From positions 1-20,200 of the forward strand of contig JAKSDL010000200.1 of the NCBI GenBank assembly GCA_022360105.1: DNA of 20,200 nucleotides. Direction: 5' to 3'. The notes under the pieces were generated by a model, which saw nothing but the letters and a program-made list of their open reading frames with translations, ran no database searches and had not been told where the DNA came from. This document shows positions 6,986 to 14,782 of the stretch, piece by piece. How positions within the stretch are numbered: the stretch's first letter is position 1; every line of letters begins with the position of its first letter. This DNA is from Pseudomonadota bacterium (GTDB lineage: Bacteria > SAR324 > XYD2-FULL-50-16 > JAHJRI01). A program made the position numbers and the translations under genes.

Positions 6986-9331
6986 GTGATGTCGATGTCT
7001 ACTACCAAAAAACAGGCTGCAGCTTATTTGGACGAACCGGATGCAGGGCGTTTGAACATTCAGTATGCGCCGGCAAATGGCGAACAGATTGCAGAAAATC
7101 CGCCACGCTTTATGTGGCTTCCGGTTGTCGAAGATGAAGCCCGTTATGTTGTGCGTGTTTCCGAGGACAGTAGTTTTCCTGATACCAAGACCCGGATATT
7201 TAAGGATAGCCCCCTTAATTTCCTGACCCCGGATGTTGTATTTGAGCCGGGTATCTATCATTGGTCCTATGCTGTCTGGAATCAGGTGACCGGCAAACCG
7301 GCCACGGAATGGAGCCAATCTCGCAGCTTCGAAATTGTTCCCGACCTGCCCTCTGTTCCACTGCCAAACCGCACCGATCGCTACAACTCGGTTGACCTTG
7401 CACATCCCCGGTTATGGTTGGGTCCGAGAGCATTGGAACAGTTCAGGAAAAACCTGGCTACCGATCCTGACCATTGCTCTTGGTCGACATTTTATGAAAA
7501 ATCCGTATTGCCGTGGATGGACCGCACTGTCATGCAGGAACCTGCAGGGTATCCCAATCATCAACGCCTAGCCAAGATCTGGCGACAGACCTATATCGAT
7601 TGTCAGGAACTGATATATGCAATCCGGCATTTGGCCATCGGCGGCCATGTGACAGGCAATCCCGACATGCTGGCCCGTGCCAAGGAATGGCTGCTCGAAG
7701 CGGCAAACTGGGATCCTGCAGGAACGACCTCACGAGGCTACACGGATGAATGGGCCTTCCGTGTTACCGTGGCGTTGGCTTGGGGTTTTGACTGGCTGTA
7801 TAACGAATTAACTGATGAGGAACGGGCGAGTGTCAGCAGGGCACTTTTGATCCGCACTCGCGAGATAGCCGACCACATCATCAAACATGCTAATATCCAT
7901 CTATTTCCTTATGATAGCCACGCGGTAAGGGCTGTATCAGCGGTTTTGATTCCTGCATCGATCACGCTTTTGGATCTCGAACCGGAAGCGCGTGAATGGT
8001 TGGATTACTCGATTGAGTTCCTGTTTACTGTCTATTCACCCTGGGGAGACGCGCAGGGAGGCTGGGCAGAGGGACCACACTATTGGATGACCGGAATGGC
8101 GTATTTGACAGAGGCTGCTAATCTGCTGAAAGCTTTTACAGGTCTAAACCTTTATGATCGTCCGTTTTTCCAGAAAACGGGCGACATGCCACTGTATACC
8201 AAAGCCCCGGACACTCGTCGGGCTACCTTTGGTGATGACGCCACCATGGGCGATCTGCCCTGTCTTAAGGTCGGTTATAATTTGCGCCAGTATGCTGGCG
8301 TGACCGGTAACGGGTCATATCAATGGTACTATGAAGAGATCAAACGCAACGATCCAGGCACGGAAATGATGTTCTATAATTATGGTTGGTGGGATCTGAA
8401 TTTTGACGAGCTGATGTATCGCAGTTTATGGCCCGTTGTTGAGGCTGTTCCGCCTTCGAATATCGACAGGTTGCGTTTTTTTAAAGGTATTGGTTGGGTC
8501 GCTATCCAGCACCGAATGGACGACCCGAAAAAACATCTCCAGTTTGTCATGAAAGCCTCCCCTTATGGGTCCATCAGTCACAGCCATGGAGACCAGAACG
8601 CTTTTTGTTTAGCGGCCTATGGCGAGGATCTGGCAATACAATCCGGATACTACGTTGCTTTCAACAGCTCGATGCACCAGGAATGGCGCAAGCAAACGAT
8701 TTCAAAAAACGCCATTCTGATCAATGGCAAAGGACAATATGCCGGCCGTGACAAGGCGCTTCAAATTCAATCCACCGGTACTATTCTGGTGGCGGAGGAA
8801 CGCGATGATCAAATCTATATCAAAGGTGACGCAACACCAGCGTATCAACTTGTAACACCGGAAGTTACCAAAGTGGAACGTGAGGTCTATTTTGTCTTTG
8901 ATAGTTACTTCATCTTTGTTGACAGTATAGATGCGTTGGAACCGGTGGATATTGATTGGCGTTTACACGCCAACAACATGTTCGACCTGGGCGTTAGTTC
9001 ATTTCGGAATACAGGTGAAAAGGCCGGATTCTACGGACAAGTCATCTGGTCTGAAGCGGGTAACCCAAAGATCTCCCAGGAAACTGCCTTCTCGGGTGTG
9101 GATATGAGTGAAATCGAAGGATTGCCAGTCAGCACCGTCATGAATGCACATTATCCAAAGTCCGGGCGACACAGGATCGTAACCCTCCTTGTTCCTTATC
9201 CAAAAGACAAACCACGTCGGATTTTTCATTTTATAGATGACCAGGGCTACGACTGCGACATCTACTTCAATGATGCTGATGAGAGATCCTTCAGGTTGGT
9301 CATGAAGAAGCTGGCTAACACCACTATCTAA
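6986..9331 (+). CDS. PL15-type oligoalginate lyase (heparinase II/III fold)
   Basis: Cytoplasmic polysaccharide lyase of 781 residues with no signal peptide. The layout is an N-terminal β-rich domain (about 20-120, WSYAVW), an (α/α) toroid (about 135-470) and C-terminal β-sandwiches with the heparinase II/III motif SHSHGDQNAF. The candidate catalytic set is H312 and R315 (SHAVR), Y366 (EGPHYWM) and H532 (SHSHGD). As I recall, the exolytic alginate lyase Atu3025 uses H311, R314, Y365 and H531 and has 776 residues, so length and spacing agree closely. It would cut imported oligosaccharides from one end to unsaturated monomers for KdgF. The start is ambiguous: GTG 6986, ATG 6989 or ATG 6995, all with a poor ribosome site, which together with the upstream terminator suggests low expression. 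Another PL15 or heparin-type substrate is possible. Confidence 0.82.
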   Translation: MMSMSTTKKQAAAYLDEPDAGRLNIQYAPANGEQIAENPPRFMWLPVVEDEARYVVRVSEDSSFPDTKTRIFKDSPLNFLTPDVVFEPGIYHWSYAVWNQVTGKPATEWSQSRSFEIVPDLPSVPLPNRTDRYNSVDLAHPRLWLGPRALEQFRKNLATDPDHCSWSTFYEKSVLPWMDRTVMQEPAGYPNHQRLAKIWRQTYIDCQELIYAIRHLAIGGHVTGNPDMLARAKEWLLEAANWDPAGTTSRGYTDEWAFRVTVALAWGFDWLYNELTDEERASVSRALLIRTREIADHIIKHANIHLFPYDSHAVRAVSAVLIPASITLLDLEPEAREWLDYSIEFLFTVYSPWGDAQGGWAEGPHYWMTGMAYLTEAANLLKAFTGLNLYDRPFFQKTGDMPLYTKAPDTRRATFGDDATMGDLPCLKVGYNLRQYAGVTGNGSYQWYYEEIKRNDPGTEMMFYNYGWWDLNFDELMYRSLWPVVEAVPPSNIDRLRFFKGIGWVAIQHRMDDPKKHLQFVMKASPYGSISHSHGDQNAFCLAAYGEDLAIQSGYYVAFNSSMHQEWRKQTISKNAILINGKGQYAGRDKALQIQSTGTILVAEERDDQIYIKGDATPAYQLVTPEVTKVEREVYFVFDSYFIFVDSIDALEPVDIDWRLHANNMFDLGVSSFRNTGEKAGFYGQVIWSEAGNPKISQETAFSGVDMSEIEGLPVSTVMNAHYPKSGRHRIVTLLVPYPKDKPRRIFHFIDDQGYDCDIYFNDADERSFRLVMKKLANTTI

Positions 9332-9453
9332 TCCACGGTTTTCGCAAATCCGGTGCAAACCATGATCGCCCTCCCTCTCTCAAGATCCACAAAATAAGGA
9401 AAATCGGAAACATTCAAGAGTTTTCCATCTTTCAAATAGGTGTGATAGCGCCC
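9328..9453 (-). pseudogene. Possible gene 3' remnant, unknown family
   Basis: An open minus-strand frame of 41 codons with no start and an in-frame stop just upstream (9454-9456); its TAG overlaps the lyase stop. It reads plausible protein, for example FPYFVDLERGRAIMVCTGF. I do not recognise it, and a frame this short can be chance. Confidence 0.2.
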
Positions 9454-9620
9454 TTATAGTAAGATATTTTTATGCTTATTTGAAAAAAACCTCGTAAGTG
9501 CCGACCATTCTCCAAGTAAGATTCATCAGCTCAAAAATAATAGGCAGGAACTTCTGCGCGCGAATTGGATATTTTAAGGTTTCTATTAGGAGGGGTGTTT
9601 GGATAACTCTTTGAAATGAA
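9454..9620. other. Spacer between lyase and tRNA
   Basis: With 9332-9453 this completes a 289-base gap after the lyase. No terminator hairpin, promoter or gene is evident. A TTAGGAGGGG string near 9587-9596 has no start codon behind it in a usable frame. Confidence 0.4.
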
Positions 9621-9697
9621 TGGTAGCGAAGGGCAGGTTCGAACTGCCGACCTTACGATTATGAGTCGTACGCTCTGACCAACTGAGCTACTTCGCC
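9621..9697 (-). tRNA. tRNA-Met (anticodon CAT)
   Basis: A 77-base cloverleaf on the minus strand: acceptor GGCGAAG pairing with CTTCGCT (G1-U72 at the tip), D-arm AGCTCAGTTGGTCAGAGC, anticodon stem-loop CGACTCATAATCG, T-arm with GTTCGAAC, and an encoded CCA end (9623-9621). CAT with this body fits elongator Met; an Ile2 tRNA with modified C34 cannot be ruled out by eye. Confidence 0.93.
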
Positions 9698-9728
9698 ATC
9701 CATTTATCGAAATGTCCGTTAAATATAA

Positions 9729-9758
9729 ATAATAAAAATACCTCGTTGCGTTTGTCAA
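9729..9758 (-). promoter_or_regulatory. tRNA promoter
   Basis: On the minus strand a consensus -35 TTGACA (9758-9753), 18-base spacer and -10 TATTAT (9734-9729), giving a leader of about 25 bases before the tRNA. Confidence 0.7.
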
Positions 9759-9888
9759 CAACTATGAGAGGATATATGAAATTTCCTGACTCCGAGCAAG
9801 ACTGAGATATTGGACAAATCGGCTGATTACGAGTAGGTTTATGGACTTTGAACCAAAATCAAGAATTTCATTATTCAAACCAGCTTGA

Positions 9889-10617
9889 ATGAACAGTCGA
9901 ATAACCATCGTCATTGCAGATTCACATCTTGGGGTAAAGGAAGAGGACATTAGTCACATTCGAGACTTCATCTCTGAATTGGTGCCATCAAACACGGAGA
10001 TCCTTTTTTTGGGCGACCTGTTTCACATCTGGGCAGGTCCTCAAAAATTTCATACAGCACAGATAAAACAGTTCCTGGAGTTACTTCAGATTTATCGAGA
10101 TAAGGGTGGAAAGTGCTATCTAGTCACGGGTAATCGCGATGTGTTTATCAAGGAGACTAACAATCGCCTGCCATTTGACAGAATTGCAACTGAGTCACTT
10201 GTTTTGGAGAAACCAGGCGGAAAGTTAATGGCAGTTCATGGAGATACTATAAATTCACTCGACTTGAAGTATTTGAAATGGCGTAGAACGATTCGCAACC
10301 CCTTGTTTCAATTGCCTTTTCAACTTATCCCCTCCAGTTGGGCAAAAAAGATCATGTTTGCTCTTGAAAGAAGACTGAAACAGACAAACATCGCATTCCG
10401 ACACTCATTCCCAACAGAAGAATGGCTTAAATTTTTGCATGCGATTAACAAAATCCTCGCACCTGATCTACTATTGGCAGGGCATTTCCACCCTTCATCG
10501 CTGGTAGTTGACGAAGCGGGCTCCACAACAGGTCTGGTTCTGCCAGACTGGTGCGATAACCACTATTATTTGGAAATCGATGAGAACCTGGCTTTCAGGG
10601 AAAAGACTTTTTCCTGA
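9889..10617 (+). CDS. lpxH: LpxH-like UDP-2,3-diacylglucosamine hydrolase
   Basis: Calcineurin-like phosphoesterase of 242 residues, the usual LpxH length. LpxH splits UDP-2,3-diacylglucosamine to lipid X and UMP, the fourth step of lipid A synthesis, at the inner face of the inner membrane. All five metal-site blocks are present: ADSH (D11, H13), GDLFHIW (D43), GNRD (N82), HGD (H117) and GHFH (H199, H201). The segment after HGD, with YLKWRRTIRNP, resembles the LpxH lid rather than a generic phosphoesterase. ATG 9889 has no clear ribosome site. It is a stand-alone gene between tRNA-Met and a dsbA-like gene. A possible promoter is TTGTCA (9752-9757) with TATGAA (9775-9780). A different phosphoesterase substrate remains possible. 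Confidence 0.8.
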   Translation: MNSRITIVIADSHLGVKEEDISHIRDFISELVPSNTEILFLGDLFHIWAGPQKFHTAQIKQFLELLQIYRDKGGKCYLVTGNRDVFIKETNNRLPFDRIATESLVLEKPGGKLMAVHGDTINSLDLKYLKWRRTIRNPLFQLPFQLIPSSWAKKIMFALERRLKQTNIAFRHSFPTEEWLKFLHAINKILAPDLLLAGHFHPSSLVVDEAGSTTGLVLPDWCDNHYYLEIDENLAFREKTFS

Positions 10618-10718
10618 CATTAAAGTCGTTGATTAGAATGGTCATTCAATATCGCCTTGATTAATGATTTCAAAAGCTAAATAATAGCAGAATATCACGG
10701 GTATTCTTCCTTTAAAGT

Positions 10719-10735
10719 CTTTGATTTAATCAAAG
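10719..10735. promoter_or_regulatory. Perfect 17-base palindrome, operator candidate
   Basis: CTTTGATT-T-AATCAAAG, 32 bases before the dsbA-like start. Its left part repeats a string at 10620-10634 (TTAAAGTCnTTGATT, one variable base). It is followed by only four T, so an operator is as likely as a weak terminator for lpxH. Confidence 0.4.
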
Positions 10736-10766
10736 TTTTGGATAATTCCTTCAATATCAAAAAGCT

Positions 10767-11372
10767 ATGAAAAAAAGTCTGATTACCATTGCCGTTGCAC
10801 TGATATTGCTTCCTGCATCTCTCCTGGCGGACATTCCGGGCGAATACAAAATAGTCGTTCCTCAAATCCCGCCTGCACCGCGATCTGTAGATAAGGTAAG
10901 ACTTGTTGAGGTTTTCGCATTCGACTGTGTCCATTGTTATTATTTCAACAGGGACATGTTGCCCAAGCTTAAATCCAAGTTTGGCGATAAACTTGTGTTT
11001 GAACCCAAACCAATCGGTTGGAGAGGTCATGACCCGGGACGTTTGTATTTTATCGCTGAAGAAAAGGGGAAAGGACATGATGTTATGATGACCATTTTCC
11101 AAATGATATTCGATTATGGATTAGGCCAACAGATGTTTACCCGGGACAAGCTCCAATTTGTGGCAAAAAAGCACCAACTGGACAAGGAATTCAAATCTTT
11201 GATGGATGCACCAAGAATCGTCAAGCAAATGAATCGTAGCGTTCAATACTCTCAAATCAAAAATGTGGATTCAACACCAACATTGATCATAGAAGAGTCT
11301 ATCATACCTGTGAGACGCTATTCCAACCTTGTTTTAATAATTAATTCGCTGTTAAAAAACCCCGTTAAATAA
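10767..11372 (+). CDS. DsbA-like periplasmic thiol-disulfide protein
   Basis: Exported thioredoxin-fold protein of 201 residues. A signal peptide ends near LLA|D (residue 21). The active site CVHC (C54-C57) follows the strand VRLVEVFAFD, a helical insertion covers about 85-160, and the cis-proline is P171 in STPTLI, as in DsbA. DsbA proteins introduce disulfide bonds into exported proteins. The dipeptide VH instead of the common PH would shift the redox potential; I cannot tell in which direction. The start ATG has a poor ribosome site. It appears monocistronic, preceded by a palindrome and followed by a hairpin. A thiol-isomerase or DsbG-like role is less likely because there is no dimerisation domain. 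Confidence 0.82.
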   Translation: MKKSLITIAVALILLPASLLADIPGEYKIVVPQIPPAPRSVDKVRLVEVFAFDCVHCYYFNRDMLPKLKSKFGDKLVFEPKPIGWRGHDPGRLYFIAEEKGKGHDVMMTIFQMIFDYGLGQQMFTRDKLQFVAKKHQLDKEFKSLMDAPRIVKQMNRSVQYSQIKNVDSTPTLIIEESIIPVRRYSNLVLIINSLLKNPVK

Positions 11373-11374
11373 AT

Positions 11375-11415
11375 AGGCATTGGTGTAAGTTCATAGCATT
11401 TACACCAAACAGCCT
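11375..11415 (+). terminator. Hairpin after dsbA-like gene
   Basis: TTGGTGTAA (11380-11388) pairs perfectly with TTACACCAA (11400-11408), and an outer AGGC/GCCT (11375-11378, 11412-11415) extends it past a small internal loop. There is no T-run, so this may be a rho-associated or processing stem rather than an intrinsic terminator. Confidence 0.4.
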
Positions 11416-11560
11416 GATCCTCCGGATTTAACATCAAGCATCGGATAAGGTTCCACTTCTCCCCTAACATGGAAAAGCGTATCGAAAGTAAAGTATTCTT
11501 GTTCCTGGCAGGTGGCGATAAGATATAGGCAGACTTAATGCCCCGTCAAATCCGGATCAG
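11414..11560. repeat. Distant inverted repeat upstream of tex
   Basis: CTGATCC-tc-CGGATTTAAC (11414-11432) and its near reverse complement GTCAAATCCGGATCAG (11545-11560) enclose about 112 bases. They could close a structured leader RNA for tex or be the ends of a small inserted element. No gene lies inside. Confidence 0.45.
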
Positions 11561-11600
11561 CTGGGCACAATTTTAATCAATTTTCTATCAAGAGATTTTC

Positions 11601-13853
11601 ATGGAAATCATTCAGACTATTGCAAAAGACACCACCATTAATCCTGTGCAAATCGAAAAAGTTATCGGTCTGCTTAACGACGGCAACACGATACCGTTCA
11701 TTGCCCGATATCGAAAAGAAGTCACAGGCAATCTGGATGAAGTCCAAATCAGGACGATTCGGGATCGTTATGAATATATAACTGAGCTGGAAGACCGCAA
11801 ACAGGTGATCTTAAAGTCTATTGATGAACAGGGAAAATTAACCGACGACCTTAAGAAAAAAATCACCGAAGCCACTGTTAAACAAGTGCTGGAAGATCTG
11901 TACCTGCCTTATAAACCGAAAAAAAGAACCAAAGCCACTATAGCCAGGGAAAAAGGTTTGGAACCCCTGGCTGAAATGATCAAGGACCAGCAGGATTACA
12001 ACGACTGGCTGACAGAATTCTTGAAAAATAATGACGAGGAACTGACTGAAACCGAATGCCGACAGGGAGCAAGAGATATCATTGCCGAATGGATTTCTGA
12101 AGATGCGGACATTAAGGAAAAACTGCGCTCACTTTGTTGGTCTGAAGGGCGACTGAAAACAGAGGTCACAAAGGATTTCGAAAATCAAAAGACCAAATTC
12201 GAAATGTATTACGATTTCAGTGAGCCAGTTAACCAGATTCCTGCCCATCGATATCTTGCTGTTCGCAGAGGCGAAGAGGAATCTGTTTTACGCCTTCGCT
12301 TCGAATTCCCCACAGAAGATCTGGTACAAGTTATCAAAGATCGCTGGATTCCAAGTTCGGAAGCACCCCTTGAAGATCTGGAATTAGCCGTAGAGGATTC
12401 TTTTCAGAGACTGCTTTCACCTTCCATCGAAGTTGAGTTACGAGTGATGTTGAAAACGAAAGCCGATGATGATTCCATTGGAGTCTTCTCGGAGAACCTT
12501 CGCAATTTACTTTTGGCACCACTAGGAGGCACAAAAAAAATCATGGGGCTCGATCCCGGGTTTAAATCGGGAACCAAATGGGTTGTTGTTGATGAAACAG
12601 GAAAGTTTTTTGAAAAAGGGGTTATTTACCCAACTCCGCCGCAAAACAAAATCGAACAGGCTAAATCAGATTTAAAAAGGGCACTTGAAAAATATCCCTG
12701 TGAATATATCTGTATCGGAAACGGAACCGCATCCAGGGAAATCATGCAGTTTATTCGTGAATTCCTGAAAGGAGAATCGTTGACTACAATCCAGCCGGTT
12801 ATCGTTAATGAATCCGGTGCCTCGGTATATTCTGCTTCTGAACTGGCAAGAGAGGAATTCCCCGAATTGGATGTCAGTTTTCGCGGGGCTATATCCATAG
12901 CACGCAGATTTCAGGACCCGCTGGCGGAATTGGTCAAAATCGATCCTAAATCTATAGGAGTTGGTCAATACCAGCATGATGTCAACCAGAAAAAACTTAA
13001 AAAATCCCTGGATGAAGTTGTGGAATCTTGTGTGAACTTTGTCGGTGTCAACCTGAACACCGCGTCACCATCACTGCTTTCTTATGTGTCGGGACTGAAC
13101 AAAACCCTGGCAAAAAATGTAATCGAATATCGCAATGAACATGGTGCCTTTAAAGAGCGAAAGGAACTGCTCAAGGTTAGCCGATTCGGACCGAAAAGCT
13201 TTCAGCAAGCCGCCGGCTTTCTGAGAATCCTCGGTGGTGATAACCCGTTGGATCAATCTGCCGTGCATCCGGAAAATTATCCGGTTATTTTAAAAATGGC
13301 TGACGACTTAAAAATTGAAATCTCTGACCTGATTGGTAACGAACCGCAATTGAACAGCCTTAAATTGACTGACTATCAGACAGAAAACGTGGGATTGATC
13401 ACGTTAAAGGATATCAAGGATGAACTCAAAAAACCGGGTCGAGATCCCAGAACATATTATAAAGGAGCCGAATTAAAAGATGACATTACCAAAATTGGTG
13501 ACCTACTGGCTGGAATGGTATTAGAAGGAACAATCACCAATCTTACAAATTTTGGCGCCTTTGTAGATATCGGAGTTCATCAGGATGGGCTTGTACATTT
13601 ATCGGAAATGTCCAATCGTTTTATTAAGGAACCTTCAGAAATTTGCAGTGTCGGAGATGTCGTGAAGGTCAAGGTGCTTTCCGTGGATACCGAAAGAAAG
13701 CGAATTGCCTTGAGCATGAAATTAAAGGCAGGGCCAGCCAAAGAACAAGCTAAAAAATCGACCGGCAAGCAAAAACCAAAGCGACATAAGGATCTGACAG
13801 GAAAAATGGATGTCGACCTCAATCGCCTGGCAGAAAAATTTAAAGGATTGTAA
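11601..13853 (+). CDS. tex: Tex, S1-domain RNA-binding transcription accessory protein
   Basis: A full-length Tex of 750 residues. The conserved N-terminal helical region (for example GNTIPFIARYRKEVTG, LYLPYKPKKRTKA) is followed by a YqgF/RuvX-like domain from about 314 (GLDPGFKSGTKWVVVD), tandem helix-hairpin-helix motifs (about 480-550) and an S1 RNA-binding domain (about 637-706, GTITNLTNFGAFVDIGVHQDG). A basic lysine-rich tail closes the protein. Tex binds structured nucleic acid and RNA polymerase and affects transcription in many bacteria. The start ATG has AAGAG (11590-11594) six bases away. It seems to be transcribed alone, behind a spacer with inverted repeats. Confidence 0.96.
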   Translation: MEIIQTIAKDTTINPVQIEKVIGLLNDGNTIPFIARYRKEVTGNLDEVQIRTIRDRYEYITELEDRKQVILKSIDEQGKLTDDLKKKITEATVKQVLEDLYLPYKPKKRTKATIAREKGLEPLAEMIKDQQDYNDWLTEFLKNNDEELTETECRQGARDIIAEWISEDADIKEKLRSLCWSEGRLKTEVTKDFENQKTKFEMYYDFSEPVNQIPAHRYLAVRRGEEESVLRLRFEFPTEDLVQVIKDRWIPSSEAPLEDLELAVEDSFQRLLSPSIEVELRVMLKTKADDDSIGVFSENLRNLLLAPLGGTKKIMGLDPGFKSGTKWVVVDETGKFFEKGVIYPTPPQNKIEQAKSDLKRALEKYPCEYICIGNGTASREIMQFIREFLKGESLTTIQPVIVNESGASVYSASELAREEFPELDVSFRGAISIARRFQDPLAELVKIDPKSIGVGQYQHDVNQKKLKKSLDEVVESCVNFVGVNLNTASPSLLSYVSGLNKTLAKNVIEYRNEHGAFKERKELLKVSRFGPKSFQQAAGFLRILGGDNPLDQSAVHPENYPVILKMADDLKIEISDLIGNEPQLNSLKLTDYQTENVGLITLKDIKDELKKPGRDPRTYYKGAELKDDITKIGDLLAGMVLEGTITNLTNFGAFVDIGVHQDGLVHLSEMSNRFIKEPSEICSVGDVVKVKVLSVDTERKRIALSMKLKAGPAKEQAKKSTGKQKPKRHKDLTGKMDVDLNRLAEKFKGL

Positions 13854-14203
13854 AGAGAACGCTTAAAGGTTCGTTAAGATAAAAACTGACTCATTGGTTC
13901 AAAACATTCAAGGTCTTAGCCCGGCAGATTTAAAAAAAAGCATCGAAATGTCTGGAAATACTGGAAAAGAAAATCAAAGCGTATTAAGATGCTTTCATTG
14001 TTTGAGTCCGGGAAATAAGCAGACAAAGAGGCTTAGCGGTTTTGCAGCATTTTAATCACTTTGGAAATTGAAAACGTTTTCTTTCCTGATTGATGTGTTT
14101 TCCTCTCCGAACAATATTTTTATTCTAATCAGGATACAATTGGGACTCGAAGCAGAATAGACTGACACCGGTTTGACTGCCACATTACTTCGATCAACTT
14201 CTT
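13854..14203. other. 350-base spacer between tex and tetR
   Basis: No gene, tRNA or clear terminator seen. It holds one notable palindrome (14063-14086). Confidence 0.5.
14063..14086. promoter_or_regulatory. Palindrome upstream of tetR, operator candidate
   Basis: A perfect 12-base palindrome GAAAACGTTTTC (14070-14081), flanked by GGAAA and TTTCC that extend the symmetry with a two-base offset. It lies about 120 bases before the TetR gene, whose product commonly binds such sites. Confidence 0.35.
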
Positions 14204-14782
14204 ATGAAACGCAAAAAAATACTGGAAGCCGCAGCGATTGTTTTTTCCAAAAAAGGTTTTCATCAGGCACGCATGGATGAAATCGCAGCATTAGCCAATG
14301 TTGCAAAAGGGACTCTGTATTATAATTTTTCCAGCAAATCGATGCTGTTTTCAGCTACTGTTACCGAGGGATTGGAAACAATCGTTAAACAAATCACAGA
14401 GAAACTGAATTCGAACCTGCCATTTATCGAACATTTCCGATTATTGGTGGAATATATGATATCACTTTATCTAAAAAACAACCGGCTGGCCAAAATTCTT
14501 CTTAACGAGCTATCCAGCGGAATTGACAGTAAAGTGTTGGCCGAAATCGAATCGGTCCAGGAAAGATTCATTGTTTTTATCGCTGATCTGTTACTCAAAG
14601 GACAGAAAAGAGGCTACATTAAGCCGTTGGATATTCGCACAGCAGCTATTGCAGTAGCTGGGCAGATCGATAGTCTTTGTAAATATCACTTGAGAAATCC
14701 CGGCAAGATCAGCAAGGAACAAATTGTCGAGTCCTTATTCGACATTCTTTCTACAGGATTATTAAAGCCGAATGCATCCTGA
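14204..14782 (+). CDS. TetR/AcrR family regulator
   Basis: A one-component repressor-type regulator of 192 residues. The N-terminal TetR helix-turn-helix is clear: ILEAAAIVFSKKGFHQARMD then IAALANVAKGTLYYNF (helices about 5-45). The rest (about 55-190) is the variable helical ligand/dimer domain, whose sequence suggests no ligand. ATG 14204 has no obvious ribosome site and leaves a short N-terminal arm. The nearest downstream genes are the cyclase operon, 566 bases away and co-directional, so TetR could control it, but nothing in the sequence proves this. A palindrome at 14063-14086 may be its own operator. Confidence 0.9.
   Translation: MKRKKILEAAAIVFSKKGFHQARMDEIAALANVAKGTLYYNFSSKSMLFSATVTEGLETIVKQITEKLNSNLPFIEHFRLLVEYMISLYLKNNRLAKILLNELSSGIDSKVLAEIESVQERFIVFIADLLLKGQKRGYIKPLDIRTAAIAVAGQIDSLCKYHLRNPGKISKEQIVESLFDILSTGLLKPNAS

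Noticed and set aside
9621..9640. tRNA 3' end as an attachment site
   Set aside because: No second copy and no integrase in the window, so no att feature is annotated; only raised as a hypothesis.
13860..13882. Terminator after tex
   Set aside because: Only a 5-bp CTTAA/TTAAG stem without a T-run; too weak.
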